64,000 bases of DNA from Geomonas silvestris (GTDB taxonomy: Bacteria; Desulfobacterota; Desulfuromonadia; Geobacterales; Geobacteraceae). The first letter of the stretch is position 1. Every line of letters starts with the position of its first letter. A model generated the notes under the pieces. The model saw only the letters and a list, made by a program, of their open reading frames with translations. It was not told the DNA's origin and ran no database searches. Where the stretch lies: NCBI RefSeq assembly GCF_014193515.1, contig NZ_BLXX01000002.1, positions 496,001-560,000 on the forward strand. The letters are read 5' to 3'. The position numbers and the translations under genes are program-made. Shown here one piece after another: positions 1-7,171 of the stretch.

Positions 1-437
1 TGATGTTCGGCGGCACCGGTTTCGCCTTCTTCGCCGCCGCCCACTACTGGCTCCCCAAGTTCTTCGGGCGCCGCTACAAGGAGAAGCCGGCCATCGTCGG
101 CTGGGCGTTCATGTTCGTCGGGTTCAACGTCCTCTACTGGACCATGCAGGTCCTGGGGATGCACGGGATGCCCAGGCGCTACTACGACTACCTCCCCGAG
201 TTCGCCCCGCTCAACTTCGTGGCCACCGTGGGGAGCTGGATCCTGGCGACCGGCCTCGTGATCGTGCTGGTGAACCTGGTGAAGGGGCTCAAGAGCGGCG
301 AGCCGGTGGGTGAAAATCCCTGGGGCGGCGCCACCCTGGAGTGGCAGATCGCCACCCCGCCCCCCACGGAAAACTTCGAGGGGGACCCGGTAGTGACGCA
401 CGGACCCTACGACTTCAAGGGGGTCGTCAAGCCATGA
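1..437 (+). CDS. ctaD: Cytochrome c oxidase subunit I, C-terminal part (5' end outside window)
   Basis: C-terminal 144 residues or so of a haem-copper oxidase subunit I, the catalytic membrane subunit that reduces oxygen at a haem-CuB centre and pumps protons. The reading frame is open to the window edge, so the start lies outside. The piece begins in the segment HYWLPKFFGR, characteristic of the last helices of subunit I, followed by two hydrophobic helices and a polar tail with the usual NPWGG-x-TLEW motif. The stop overlaps the start of subunit III by four bases (ATGA), showing translational coupling in an operon ctaD-ctaE-ctaF-ctaC-ctaB. The haem and copper ligands are in the missing part and cannot be checked. 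Identification is secure from motif and neighbours. Confidence 0.95.
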   Translation, partial: MFGGTGFAFFAAAHYWLPKFFGRRYKEKPAIVGWAFMFVGFNVLYWTMQVLGMHGMPRRYYDYLPEFAPLNFVATVGSWILATGLVIVLVNLVKGLKSGEPVGENPWGGATLEWQIATPPPTENFEGDPVVTHGPYDFKGVVKP

Positions 438-1033
438 GCCACGAGCACAAGGACAACGTCGGCGCCAAGCTGGGGATGTGGCTCTTCCTCTTCACGGAAC
501 TGCTTCTTTTCGGCGGGCTCTTCATCCTCTACTCGGTCTACCTAAGCCGCTACCCGCACGAGTTCACCTCGGCAGGCAAGGAGCTCAACGTGGTGTTCGG
601 GACGACCAACACCGTGGTGCTCTTGACCTCGAGCCTCTTCGCCGCCATGGCGGTCACCTCGATCAAGCGCGGCGAAAAGAAAACCACCCTGTCGCTTCTG
701 GTGGCGACGCTCGCCTGCGCGGCCACCTTCATGGTGATCAAGTACTTCGAGTGGACCGCCAAGATCCACCACGGCATCTACCCGGGCTCCCCCAAGCTCG
801 CCGCGGGACCTCCGGGGGAATCGGTCTTCTTCAGCCTGTACTACATCACGACCGGCCTGCACGGCATCCACGTCCTGATCGGCGGGGCGCTTTTGGCCTG
901 GATCGGCACCAAGGTGCAAGGCGGCAGGCTGAACGCCGGCAACAACGTCATGCTCGAGAACGGCACCCTGTACTGGCACCTGGTGGACCTGGTCTGGATC
1001 TTCATCTTCCCGCTCTACTACCTGATCCTCTAG
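434..1033 (+). CDS. ctaE: Cytochrome c oxidase subunit III
   Basis: Integral membrane subunit III of a caa3-type oxidase, 199 residues. It binds no metal and stabilises subunit I and proton uptake. The protein starts with MSHEHKD, then has five hydrophobic segments, consistent with the short bacterial five-helix form. Family motifs seen are KLGMWLFLFTELLLFGG near residue 12, the central FFSLYYITTGLHGIHVLIG and the C-terminal YWHLVDLVWIFIFPLYYL. The start ATG overlaps the stop of ctaD (ATGA); a longer in-frame start at 341 lies inside ctaD and is rejected. Next in the operon is the small subunit IV. Confidence 0.95.
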   Translation: MSHEHKDNVGAKLGMWLFLFTELLLFGGLFILYSVYLSRYPHEFTSAGKELNVVFGTTNTVVLLTSSLFAAMAVTSIKRGEKKTTLSLLVATLACAATFMVIKYFEWTAKIHHGIYPGSPKLAAGPPGESVFFSLYYITTGLHGIHVLIGGALLAWIGTKVQGGRLNAGNNVMLENGTLYWHLVDLVWIFIFPLYYLIL

Positions 1034-1124
1034 AAAGAGCTGCCGGCTGGGTATCGCGCGCCGGGAAAGGGCGCGCACGACATGTACATGAGAAATGATC
1101 GGGCAGTGGTCAAGGAGCATCCCT

Positions 1125-1421
1125 ATGAGTCAGGAAAGCGCAGAACATGCGGAACATATCGTAAGCTACAAGACCCTGGTGGGGGTCTGGGTCGCCCTCT
1201 TGGTCCTCACGGTGATCACCGTGGCCATCACCCGGGCGGAGCTGGGAGCCCTCAAGGTCTGGTCGGCGCTGGCGGTGGCCTCGGTGAAGTCGGCACTGGT
1301 GATCGCCGTCTTCATGCACATGAAGTACGAGGCGCGCCTGTTCCGCATCATCCTGCTCGTCGCACTGGTTACCCTGGCGACGTTCATCGGGTTTACCTTC
1401 TTCGACGTACTCTACCGCTAA
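1125..1421 (+). CDS. ctaF: Cytochrome c oxidase subunit IV (small, prokaryotic type)
   Basis: A 98-residue membrane protein of the prokaryotic cytochrome oxidase subunit IV family (COX4_pro). It has three hydrophobic helices and the family signature of a helix ending in KSALVIAVFMHMKYE near residues 55-70. It is thought to assist assembly or stability of the subunit I CuB centre. The start at 1125 is chosen because AAGGAG lies at 1112-1117, eight bases upstream; an in-frame ATG at 1095 has no ribosome site. It lies 91 bases after ctaE, and 10 bases before ctaC, within the same operon. Confidence 0.9.
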   Translation: MSQESAEHAEHIVSYKTLVGVWVALLVLTVITVAITRAELGALKVWSALAVASVKSALVIAVFMHMKYEARLFRIILLVALVTLATFIGFTFFDVLYR

Positions 1422-1431
1422 AGGGGCCACC

Positions 1432-2640
1432 GTGGAAAAGCATCTCATGACGACAACTGAAGCGATCGACCCGGTCTTCATGTTCATCCTGGGCTCCTGC
1501 CTGGTGCTGCTCATCGGCATCACCGCGGCCATGGTGCTCTTCGTGGTGCGCTACCACCGAAGCCGTGCCCCGGAGCCGACCTCACAGGTTGATGGCAGCC
1601 TCTGGCTCGAGGTGGTCTGGACCGCCTTCCCGACCCTGTTGGTGCTGGGCATGTTCTACTACGGCTGGTCGAGCTACCTCACCCTGCGCGACGTGCCGCC
1701 CAATGCCCTGCAGGTGACCGCGGTGGGGCGCATGTGGTCCTGGAACTTCCTGTACCAAAACGGCAAGAACAGTCCGAAGCTCTACGTCCCGGTGGGGAAA
1801 CCGGTGCAGGTGGCACTCGAGTCCAAGGACGTACTGCACGGCTTCTACGTGCCCGCCTTCCGCGTCAAGCGCGACGTGGTGCCGGGGATGAAGAACCACG
1901 TCTGGTTCGTGGCTCCCAAGCCCGGCTCCTACGACATCTTCTGCTCGCAGTACTGCGGCACCAGCCATTCGGCGATGATCGCCACCATCGAGGCGGTCCC
2001 CGCCGAGCAGTTCGAGGCCTGGCTCAAGGAGACCAAGGCGACCGGCGCGCAGCACCCGGCCCTTGCGCTTTTGGAAAAGCATGGCTGCCTGGGGTGCCAT
2101 TCGCTGGACGGCTCGCAGAAGGTCGGGCCGACCTTCCAGGGGATCTGGGGGCGCAAGACCGACGTGAAGACCGCCGGCAAGGAGCACGAGATCGTCGTCG
2201 ACGAGGCCTACCTGAAGCGCTCCATCGTGGAGCCCAACGCCGACGTGGTGGAGCACTTCCCGCCGGTCATGCCGGCCTTCGCCGGGGTGCTCACCGAGGA
2301 GGAGATCCGACTCATCATCGATTACTTCAAGACCAGCGCAGGGGGCGCCAAGCTGGACGGTGCCAAGCTCGCCAGGGAGAAGGGGTGCCTGGCCTGCCAC
2401 TCGCTGGACGGCTCCAAGGGTGTGGGCCCCAGCTTCAAGGCGATCTTCGGCACCAAGGTGAAGGTGGTGCGTAACGGCAAGCCCGAGATGGCGACCGTCG
2501 ACGAGACCTACCTGAAGGAGTCGATCCTGAAACCCTCGGCCGCCGTGGTGGACGGCTTCCCGCCCGTGATGCCGGTGGAGGATGATCTCTCCCCCGACGA
2601 GGTCTCGGCGCTGGTGCAGTTCATCAAGGAGCTTAAGTGA
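1432..2640 (+). CDS. ctaC: Cytochrome c oxidase subunit II with two fused cytochrome c domains
   Basis: Subunit II of a caa3-type oxidase, 402 residues, the electron entry subunit. Two N-terminal membrane helices are followed by a cupredoxin domain with a complete CuA site: C171-x3-C175-x3-H179-x2-M182, with an upstream ligand His in VLHGFYVPAF. The C-terminus carries two cytochrome c domains with haem motifs CLGCH (C219) and CLACH (C319), exactly 100 residues apart. The two domains share CHSLDGS, VGP-x-F, a central EAYLK/ETYLK and FPPVMP, so they look like an internal duplication. Most caa3 subunits II carry one such domain. Start is GTG at 1432 with AAGGGG five bases upstream; ATG at 1447 is an alternative. 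The stop overlaps ctaB by four bases. Confidence 0.93.
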   Translation: MEKHLMTTTEAIDPVFMFILGSCLVLLIGITAAMVLFVVRYHRSRAPEPTSQVDGSLWLEVVWTAFPTLLVLGMFYYGWSSYLTLRDVPPNALQVTAVGRMWSWNFLYQNGKNSPKLYVPVGKPVQVALESKDVLHGFYVPAFRVKRDVVPGMKNHVWFVAPKPGSYDIFCSQYCGTSHSAMIATIEAVPAEQFEAWLKETKATGAQHPALALLEKHGCLGCHSLDGSQKVGPTFQGIWGRKTDVKTAGKEHEIVVDEAYLKRSIVEPNADVVEHFPPVMPAFAGVLTEEEIRLIIDYFKTSAGGAKLDGAKLAREKGCLACHSLDGSKGVGPSFKAIFGTKVKVVRNGKPEMATVDETYLKESILKPSAAVVDGFPPVMPVEDDLSPDEVSALVQFIKELK

Positions 2641-3458
2641 TAACGACGCTGAGCCGGCTGCTGCGGATGCGGCTTGCCCTGATGAACGGGGTGGCCGCGG
2701 TGGGGGGCTCCCTGCTTTTTCCGGGGAGCGCCGAGGCCGGGGAGCTTTGCGCCCTGGGTGGCGGCGTGGCGCTTTTGGCCGGGGCCGGATCGGCGCTGAA
2801 CCAGCTCCTCGAGCGCGACCTCGACGCCCTGATGCAGCGCACCCGGCTGCGGCCGCTGCCGACCGGCGAGCTCACCCCGCTTTTGGTCCTGCTCACGGGG
2901 CTTTGGTGCCTGCTGGCCGGCTCGCTGCTTCTCTTCGCGGCGGGGGGGATGTTCCCCGTGCTGCTCGGGTGGGGGACCCTCGCCTGGTACCTCGCCGTCT
3001 ACACGCCGCTCAAGCGTTCCACCCCCTTCGCCCTGCTGCTCGGCGCCCTGTGCGGCGCCGTCACTCCGGTCATCGGTTGGAGCGCTGCCGGCGGCAGCCT
3101 TATCGATTTCCGGATCATCCTGCTTGCCGGAGTGCTCTACCTGTGGCAGATACCCCACTTCTGGCTTTTGCAGCGCCGCCACGCCGACGATTACCGGCGC
3201 GCAGGCTTCCCGCTCTTCGCCCCCCCGGCCAAAGAGAGCGGGGCGGCGCCTTTTTTCCAGCTCTGGGTGGTGGCCTTGATTGCCAGCGCGCTGATGCTCC
3301 CCGCCTTCGGGGTGATCAGCCGGTCTGCCGCTCCGTGGTGTCTGGCCTTCTGCGTCCCGCTGTTCCTGGCGGGGGTTCGCAAGCTCGAGCCGATGCTTTT
3401 TGCCAGTCTCAACCTCTTCCCCTTGCTGGTCACCGCCGCGCTCTACGCCGGCCGGTAA
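2637..3458 (+). CDS. ctaB: Protoheme IX farnesyltransferase (haem O synthase)
   Basis: UbiA-superfamily membrane prenyltransferase, 273 residues, which adds farnesyl to haem B to make haem O, the precursor of haem A in aa3-type oxidases. The first prenyl-pyrophosphate/Mg motif is N-x3-D-x3-D with its usual tail (NQLLERDLDALMQRT near residues 54-68), followed by RPLPTGEL. YTPLKR and a later LWQIPHFW are typical of CtaB/CyoE. About eight to nine hydrophobic segments are present. It starts with GTG, overlapping the ctaC stop (GTGA), and is the last gene of the oxidase operon here. No ctaA (haem A synthase) is visible; it may lie upstream of the window. Confidence 0.93.
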   Translation: MITTLSRLLRMRLALMNGVAAVGGSLLFPGSAEAGELCALGGGVALLAGAGSALNQLLERDLDALMQRTRLRPLPTGELTPLLVLLTGLWCLLAGSLLLFAAGGMFPVLLGWGTLAWYLAVYTPLKRSTPFALLLGALCGAVTPVIGWSAAGGSLIDFRIILLAGVLYLWQIPHFWLLQRRHADDYRRAGFPLFAPPAKESGAAPFFQLWVVALIASALMLPAFGVISRSAAPWCLAFCVPLFLAGVRKLEPMLFASLNLFPLLVTAALYAGR

Positions 3459-3490
3459 GTTTTTTCCTTCCGAAAGAACCCCGTTACGGC

Positions 3491-3521
3491 TAGAATGGTC
3501 CGGCGCAGTTACGCTAACTGC
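3491..3521 (+). promoter_or_regulatory. Possible promoter -10 plus palindromic operator
   Basis: A -10-like TAGAAT at 3491-3496 is followed by a perfect inverted repeat, GCAGTTA-CGC-TAACTGC, at 3505-3521. No good -35 is seen. The palindrome would sit at the transcription start of the small protein at 3553, where a repressor site would be expected. Alternatively it is a 5'-UTR hairpin. Confidence 0.4.
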
Positions 3522-3552
3522 ACGAAATACAGTCAGAAAAAAGGAGTCTTGG

Positions 3553-3732
3553 ATGGCCGACAAGGGACACGGCGCTGCGCCGGTTAAGCACAAGCTTTGC
3601 AAACTCAGTAAAGACGGGAAGTTGGAAGAGATCGAGGCGCTTTCGGTGAAGCCGATCGTGTACTGCAACAAGTGTCGTGCGAAGTCCAACGACCCGGGGA
3701 GCCTGTGCAACCCTCGGACACTCAAGGCTTGA
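3553..3732 (+). CDS. Small four-cysteine protein (zinc-ribbon-like), copy 1
   Basis: Unknown function, 59 residues. It has four cysteines at 16, 38, 41 and 52, with the central pair as CNKC, a spacing that suggests a metal (zinc) site. Start is ATG at 3553 with AAGGAG eleven bases upstream. It has no signal peptide or membrane segment, so is probably cytoplasmic. A clear paralog lies at 6759-6938 with identical spacing of the four cysteines and shared features: C-x-L, EEI, S-x-KP, CNKC-x-AK, LC-x-PR. It is followed immediately by a strong terminator and preceded by its own possible promoter, so it is probably a single-gene unit rather than part of the oxidase operon. Confidence 0.8.
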   Translation: MADKGHGAAPVKHKLCKLSKDGKLEEIEALSVKPIVYCNKCRAKSNDPGSLCNPRTLKA

Positions 3733-3809
3733 GGATAGAGGAATCAAGGTAGCGTGAGCTGCGGGTGGATGCTGCAGCGAAGAAACCGAGATTGATAACA
3801 GCAACGCAA

Positions 3810-3840
3810 AAAGGCGGCCCCCGAAAGGGCCGCCTTTTTT
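3810..3840 (+). terminator. Rho-independent terminator
   Basis: An 11-bp stem, AAGGCGGCCC paired with GGGCCGCCTT, and a short CCGAAA-type loop, followed by six Ts. It ends the small-protein gene at 3553-3732. Confidence 0.9.
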
Positions 3841-3870
3841 ATTATTGGTACCTCGGTGAAATCTCTCGCT

Positions 3871-4088
3871 CCCACGCTCCAGCGTGGGAATGCCTCAAGG
3901 GGCGCTCCCGCGTCCCGGTTTTGGGCAGTGCTCGACGCAGGAGCGTCGCTGGCTGCAAGGATTCAGCGAGTTGCGCGTCCCCTCTCCCCTTGCGGGAGAG
4001 GACAGGGTGAGGGGGAAGGTGCCAACTCATCGGAGCTTCAGGCTTCACCCACCCCCCGGCCCCCTCCCGTCAAGGGAGGGGGAGGTCC
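3871..4088. repeat. Cluster of dispersed intergenic hairpin repeats
   Basis: The gene-free stretch 3842-4121 contains three GC-rich palindromic elements. CCCACGCT-CC-AGCGTGGG is at 3871-3888. A CTCTCCCC-TTGC-GGGAGAG element at 3979-4016 has a near-identical inverted copy at about 31098-31133. A CCCCCTCCCGTCAAGGGAGG element at 4058-4088 resembles 31039-31060. These look like REP-type intergenic repeats; no open frame is supported here. Confidence 0.65.
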
Positions 4089-4121
4089 TAGGGCCGCCTG
4101 CAGTGAGGGAGGTCGTCTCGT

Positions 4122-5312
4122 TTACCCAATCACCCCGAGTTCCCTGCCGACTTTGGCGAACACCTCGAGCCCGGTATCAAGGTCCTCGCGTGAGTGGGCG
4201 GCGCTGATCATCGCACGGATGCGGGCCTTCCCCTGCGGGACCGTGGGGAAGCCGATCGGCATGGCGAAAACCCCTGGGGTCGACTCAAAGAGCCGGCGCG
4301 AGAACTGCTGGGCCAGCGTGGCGTCCCCCAGCATGATCGGCGTGATCGGCGTGATGCTGACCCCGGTATCGAAGCCGGCCTGCCGCATCCCCTCCTTGAA
4401 GTAGCGGGTGTTCTCCCAGAGCTTCTCGACCAGTTCGGTGCTCTGCTCCAAAAGATCCACCGCGGCCAGGCAGGCTGCGGTGTCGGCGGCGGTGACCGCG
4501 CTGGAGAACAGGAAGGGGCGCGCCTTCTGGCGGACCCAGTCGACGACCAGTTTGTGTCCTGCGATGACGCCACCCATGACCCCGAAAGCCTTCGAGAGCG
4601 TGCCGATCTCCAGGTCGAACTTGCCGTTCAGGCCGAAGTGGTCCACGATGCCGCGTCCGCCGTGCCCCAGCACCCCTTCGCCGTGGGCGTCGTCCACCAT
4701 GGTCATGACGCCGTGGCGCTCGCAGAGTTCGAAGAGTTGGTCCAGGGGGGCCACGTCGCCGTCCATCGAGAAGACGCCGTCGGTGATGAGGAGCGCGCGG
4801 CGGAACTTGCCGACGTTCTCGGTGATGACCCGCTCGGCATCGGTCACGTCGCAGTGCTCGTAGACCATGATGGTTGCCGAGGAGAGCCGGCAGCCGTCGA
4901 TGATGCTGGCGTGGTTCAGCCGGTCGGTGAAGATGACGTCGCCCTTGCCGACCATGGCGGGGATGGCGGCCTGGTTGGCGCAGAAGCCGGACTGCACGTA
5001 GAGCGCGTCTTCGACCCCCTTGAAGCGGGCCAGGCGTTCCTCCAGCTGGCGGTGCAGCTCGAGGGTGCCGGCGATGGAGCGCACCGCGGCGGGGCCCACG
5101 CCCCAGACGCCGACCGCCTGCTGGGCCGAGGCCTTGAGGCGTTCGTGGTTGGCGAGGCCCAGGTAGTTGTTGGTGCAGAAGTTGAGGACCTTCTTGCCGT
5201 CCACGACCATCCAGGCCCCGCAGGGCGAGCCGATGGTGCGGATGGCGGTGCGCAGCCCCTGCTTCTCCAGGTTCGCGAACTCTTCGGATATCCAGGAAAA
5301 CTTATCAGCCAT
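4122..5312 (-). CDS. kbl: Glycine C-acetyltransferase (2-amino-3-ketobutyrate CoA ligase)
   Basis: PLP enzyme of the alpha-oxoamine synthase family, 396 residues (usual 395-400). It cleaves 2-amino-3-oxobutyrate with CoA to glycine and acetyl-CoA, the second step of threonine catabolism. Seen are the N-terminal [14 protein letters not shown], the ring-stacking region [11 protein letters not shown], the PLP aspartate in [12 protein letters not shown] and the PLP lysine in [12 protein letters not shown]. The gene follows tdh by 27 bases on the minus strand, the classic tdh-kbl operon, so substrate supply by the neighbour makes the assignment firm against the related 8-amino-7-oxononanoate synthase (BioF). 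Confidence 0.95.
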   Translation of the reverse strand: MADKFSWISEEFANLEKQGLRTAIRTIGSPCGAWMVVDGKKVLNFCTNNYLGLANHERLKASAQQAVGVWGVGPAAVRSIAGTLELHRQLEERLARFKGVEDALYVQSGFCANQAAIPAMVGKGDVIFTDRLNHASIIDGCRLSSATIMVYEHCDVTDAERVITENVGKFRRALLITDGVFSMDGDVAPLDQLFELCERHGVMTMVDDAHGEGVLGHGGRGIVDHFGLNGKFDLEIGTLSKAFGVMGGVIAGHKLVVDWVRQKARPFLFSSAVTAADTAACLAAVDLLEQSTELVEKLWENTRYFKEGMRQAGFDTGVSITPITPIMLGDATLAQQFSRRLFESTPGVFAMPIGFPTVPQGKARIRAMISAAHSREDLDTGLEVFAKVGRELGVIG

Positions 5313-5339
5313 TGCGGCACTCCTTTAAAACGTGGGGAC

Positions 5340-6377
5340 TTAGACCCAGTTCAGGATGACCTTGCCGGAGTTGCCCGAGGCCATCGCCTCGAACCCTTTC
5401 TCGAACTCGGTGTAATGCATGCGGTGGGTGATCACCGGGGTCAGGTCCAGCCCGATCTTGATGAGCGACTGCATCAGGTACCAGGTCTCGTACATCTCGC
5501 GCCCGTAGATCCCCTTCACGGTCAGCATGTTGAAGATCACCTGGTTCCAGTCGATGGCGAGCTCCTGGTCAGGGATCCCCAGCATGGCGATCTTGCCGCC
5601 GTGGCACATGTTGGCCAGCATCTCCTTGAAGGCGGCGCCGTTGCCGGACATCTCCAGCCCCACGTCGAACCCTTCCTTCATCCCCAGTTCCTTGCGCACG
5701 TCGGCGAGCGAGCGCTCCTTCACGTTGAGCGCGACGGTCGCCCCCATCTTCTTCGCCAGGTCCAGGCGATAGGGGTTCAGGTCGGTGGTGACGATGTAGC
5801 GCGCGCCGGCGTGGCGGGCGATGGCGGTGGCCATGATCCCGATGGGGCCGGCGCCGGTTATGAGGACGTCCTCGCCCAGAACCGGGAAGGCCAGCGTGGT
5901 GTGGGTCGCGTTGCCGAAGGGGTCGAAGATGCTGAGCACCTCCATCGGGATGCTGGGATCGGCATGCCAGACGTTGGTGACCGGGATGCAGATGTATTCG
6001 GCAAAGGCACCGGTGCGGTTCACGCCGATCCCGGTGGTGTCCTTGCAGAGGTGGCGCCGGCCGGCCAGGCAGTTGCGGCAGCGCCCGCAGACGATGTGCC
6101 CCTCGCCGGAGACCACGTCGCCGATGTTCAGGTCGTAGACGTTACTGCCGATGGCGGCCACGGTCCCGACGAACTCGTGCCCCACCACCATGGGAACCGG
6201 GATGGTCTTCTGGGCCCAGGCGTTCCAGTCCCAGATGTGCAGGTCGGTGCCGCAGATGGCGGTCTTGTGGACCTTTATCAGTACGTCGTTGATCCCGACC
6301 TCGGGGACCGGAACCTCGTCCAGCCACAGGCCGGGTTTCGGATATTTCTTTACCAGCGCTCGCATGGTTTTCCGCAT
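5340..6377 (-). CDS. tdh: L-threonine 3-dehydrogenase
   Basis: Zinc-dependent medium-chain dehydrogenase, 345 residues (E. coli Tdh 341). It oxidises L-threonine with NAD to 2-amino-3-oxobutyrate, which the next gene cleaves. Motifs: catalytic zinc [16 protein letters not shown], structural zinc cysteines C-x2-C-x2-C-x7-C in CGRCRNC...LC, and the nucleotide fold GAGPIGIMA. Start is ATG at 6377 ([13 protein letters not shown]) because AAAGGAG lies nine bases upstream; an in-frame start at 6455 is upstream of the predicted promoter and is rejected. It is the first gene of a tdh-kbl operon. Confidence 0.95.
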   Translation of the reverse strand: MRKTMRALVKKYPKPGLWLDEVPVPEVGINDVLIKVHKTAICGTDLHIWDWNAWAQKTIPVPMVVGHEFVGTVAAIGSNVYDLNIGDVVSGEGHIVCGRCRNCLAGRRHLCKDTTGIGVNRTGAFAEYICIPVTNVWHADPSIPMEVLSIFDPFGNATHTTLAFPVLGEDVLITGAGPIGIMATAIARHAGARYIVTTDLNPYRLDLAKKMGATVALNVKERSLADVRKELGMKEGFDVGLEMSGNGAAFKEMLANMCHGGKIAMLGIPDQELAIDWNQVIFNMLTVKGIYGREMYETWYLMQSLIKIGLDLTPVITHRMHYTEFEKGFEAMASGNSGKVILNWV

Positions 6378-6404
6378 CAGATGGCGCTCCTTTGCGTCAG
6401 AAGG

Positions 6405-6441
6405 ATATTCATTAATATAGCAACCCGGGGGCATAAGTAAA
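6405..6441 (-). promoter_or_regulatory. Promoter of tdh-kbl
   Basis: On the minus strand, -35 TTTACT (6441-6436), 16-base spacer, -10 TATATT (6419-6414). An ATATT-N4-AATAT inverted repeat (6405-6418) overlaps the -10 and the likely start site and could bind a regulator. The leader to ATG 6377 would be about 30 bases. Confidence 0.55.
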
Positions 6442-6757
6442 CCAGGATCGCGCATGCCGGAAACCCGAAATTAACAGTGATAAACGGGAGGTATGGGATA
6501 GTACCGGAAAAGCGGGTCTATCATGAGAGTCGGGGGGGGAGGGGGATTGGCTCCGCAGGTGCCTGTCCCCCTGGCAGCCACTTTCCGGAGTCCCCACTCG
6601 AGCGTGGCGTGCGCCAGATGCGCTCCCGCCGTGTCATTTGCGTTTTCTCTGCGTGCCTCTGTGTGCCTCTGTGGTCAAGGCTTTTGGCCCGCCCGCGCAA
6701 ATCCCTGAAATCTGCTATGATAAGACATCCCCTGATTCCACATGAGAAGGAGAACGC
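6442..6757. other. Intergenic region without a supported gene
   Basis: Between the divergent tdh promoter and the small protein at 6759. It holds a G-rich run (6533-6545) and a pyrimidine-rich CTCTGCGTGCCTCTGTG segment at 6651-6673. A -10-like TATGAT at 6716-6721 lies 37 bases before the next start codon. Open frames here lack ribosome sites and are rejected. Confidence 0.5.
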
Positions 6758-6758
6758 G

Positions 6759-6938
6759 ATGAGTGAACTGAAAAGCTGCCCGATGCCCGAAGGGCATAAG
6801 GCGCATATGTGCCAGTTGAAGGCGGAAGGGCGGATGGAAGAGATCGACCAGCACTCCGCCAAACCGAAGTTCGCCTGCAACAAGTGCGGCGCAAAAGCGG
6901 ACGAGGAAGGGTATCTCTGCCAGCCGCGACCGCTGTAA
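6759..6938 (+). CDS. Small four-cysteine protein (zinc-ribbon-like), copy 2
   Basis: Unknown function, 59 residues, paralog of the protein at 3553-3732 with the same length. Conserved cysteines at 18, 40, 43 and 54 have the same spacing as the first copy (22, 3, 11). An additional Cys is at 7. Shared motifs are EEID/EEIE, S-x-KP, CNKCGAK/CNKCRAK and LCQPR/LCNPR. Start ATG 6759 has GAGAAGGAGA upstream. A terminator follows at 7069. Its separate locus and own regulation suggest an ancient duplication in which both copies are kept. A metal-binding or nucleic-acid role is possible but unproved. Confidence 0.8.
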   Translation: MSELKSCPMPEGHKAHMCQLKAEGRMEEIDQHSAKPKFACNKCGAKADEEGYLCQPRPL

Positions 6939-7068
6939 CTACCACAGACACGAGACGACAGGTAAGGCTCCGGCCGCAACATGACCCCGCGGGAAGGTAC
7001 CAACCGGAAGAGAAAGGAAACGAGGTGATCCGGGTTCCGCAGTCAACCTGAAAACCGTTTGAGATTCG

Positions 7069-7099
7069 AGGGCGGCCTTTGGGCCGCCCTTTGCTGTTT
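7069..7099 (+). terminator. Rho-independent terminator
   Basis: Stem AGGGCGGCC / GGCCGCCCT with a TTTG loop, followed by TTGCTGTTT. It separates the small Cys protein from ovoA. Confidence 0.75.
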
Positions 7100-7171
7100 C
7101 AGAATTAGCCACACTGTCAAAATGTGCTAAACTTGCGTCACCATTACTCTACTAGCCGAGGAGAGTTACTC

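Noticed and set aside
2508-3725. 405-codon minus-strand frame opposite ctaB
   Set aside because: Antisense to a clear haem O synthase and the four-Cys gene; low-complexity composition.
4194-6440. 748-codon plus-strand frame opposite kbl and tdh
   Set aside because: It is antisense to two genes with intact motifs; long antisense frames are expected in GC-rich DNA. Its protein is rich in Gly, Val, His and Asp with no motif.
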